NCBI GenBank assembly: GCA_001938995.1
Contig: MKZN01000019.1
Location: 1-57,983 of the forward strand
Origin: Bacillus pumilus
GTDB taxonomy: Bacteria; Bacillota; Bacilli; Bacillales; Bacillaceae
Direction: 5' to 3'
DNA length: 57,983 nucleotides
Positions 57,807 to 57,983 of the stretch are shown piece by piece. Below the pieces are notes generated by a model. It saw nothing but the letters and a program-made list of their open reading frames with translations, was not told where the DNA came from and searched no databases. The translations under genes and the position numbers were made by a program. The stretch's first letter is position 1. Each line of letters starts with the position of its first letter.

Positions 57807-57983
57807 GGTTAAGTCCTCGATCTATTAGTATCTGTCAGCTCCACGTGTCACCACGTTTCCACCTCAGACCTATCAACCTGATCATCTTTCAGGGATCTTA
57901 CTTCCTTGCGGAATGGGAAATCTCATCTTGAGGGGGGCTTCATGCTTAGATGCTTTCAGCACTTATCCCGTCCGCACATAGCT
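57807..57983 (-). rRNA. 23S ribosomal RNA, 3' end (partial)
   Basis: The minus strand ends ...GATCGAGGACTTAACC, the conserved 3' terminus of Bacillus 23S rRNA. The gene continues beyond the right edge. Order 23S-5S-tRNAs matches B. subtilis rrnD-trnD. Confidence 0.97.

Overview
The window looks like a chromosomal segment of a Bacillus of the pumilus/safensis/altitudinis group. The gene order follows the yhb-yhc-glp-yhd segment of the Bacillus subtilis map, inverted here, next to an rrn operon and a 16-tRNA cluster in the same order as B. subtilis trnD. Proteins have B. subtilis-like lengths but are clearly diverged, and several accessory insertions are specific to this lineage. Comparisons with B. 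subtilis are from memory of that map, not from an alignment.

Layout. 1-2.9 kb: yhdC, yhdB and the two-component pair yhcZ-yhcY. 2.9-9.8 kb: pgcA and the glycerol regulon glpP, glpF, glpK, glpD, with a cre site, a sigma-A promoter and two GlpP-type terminator leaders visible. 9.9-15.5 kb: an accessory patch with a DUF4288-like gene, aminotransferase yhxA, a PucR-type regulator with an auxin-efflux-type permease, a VOC protein and a small secreted protein. 15.5-23 kb: yhcX, yhcW, yhcU, yhcT, a sortase and its neighbour YhcR, which here has no sorting signal. 23-26.5 kb: a giant CheB-like/CheR/PAS/histidine-kinase fusion. 26.6-31.2 kb: spore-associated genes (yhcQ, yhcN, yhcM), a gluzincin peptidase, the diguanylate cyclase dgcK and cspB. 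31.2-34.7 kb: the four-gene efflux operon yhbJ-yhcA-yhcB-yhcC with a 220-nt structured leader. 34.7-41.8 kb: yhbH, prkA, a 28-residue membrane peptide, trmL, yhbB, queG, a hypothetical gene and tRNA-Gly.

The stretch between tRNA-Gly (41.8 kb) and the tRNA cluster (56.1 kb) is a variable region bounded by tRNA genes. Its most interesting content is a five-gene unit at 42.8-46.5 kb: a 70-residue hydrophobic precursor peptide with a lasso-like YxxPxV leader motif, an ABC ATPase, a large ABC permease, a PqqD-domain/M50 intramembrane metalloprotease and a two-TM small protein. It has a clear promoter and an internal attenuator-like hairpin, but no radical SAM, cyclase or dehydratase gene. I read it as an uncharacterised exported-peptide (bacteriocin or signal) system. 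The rest of this region holds a PLP sulfhydrylase, a signal peptidase, an LtaS-family enzyme, an MBL hydrolase, small unknown ORFs, a frameshifted phosphoglycerate-mutase-like gene, and an FMN reductase with a decayed partial copy.

56.1-58 kb holds sixteen tRNA genes, 5S rRNA and the 3' end of 23S rRNA, all on the minus strand. Two modification enzymes in the window act on tRNAs encoded here: TrmL on the two tRNA-Leu species, and QueG on the GUN-anticodon tRNAs Asn, Asp, His and Tyr.
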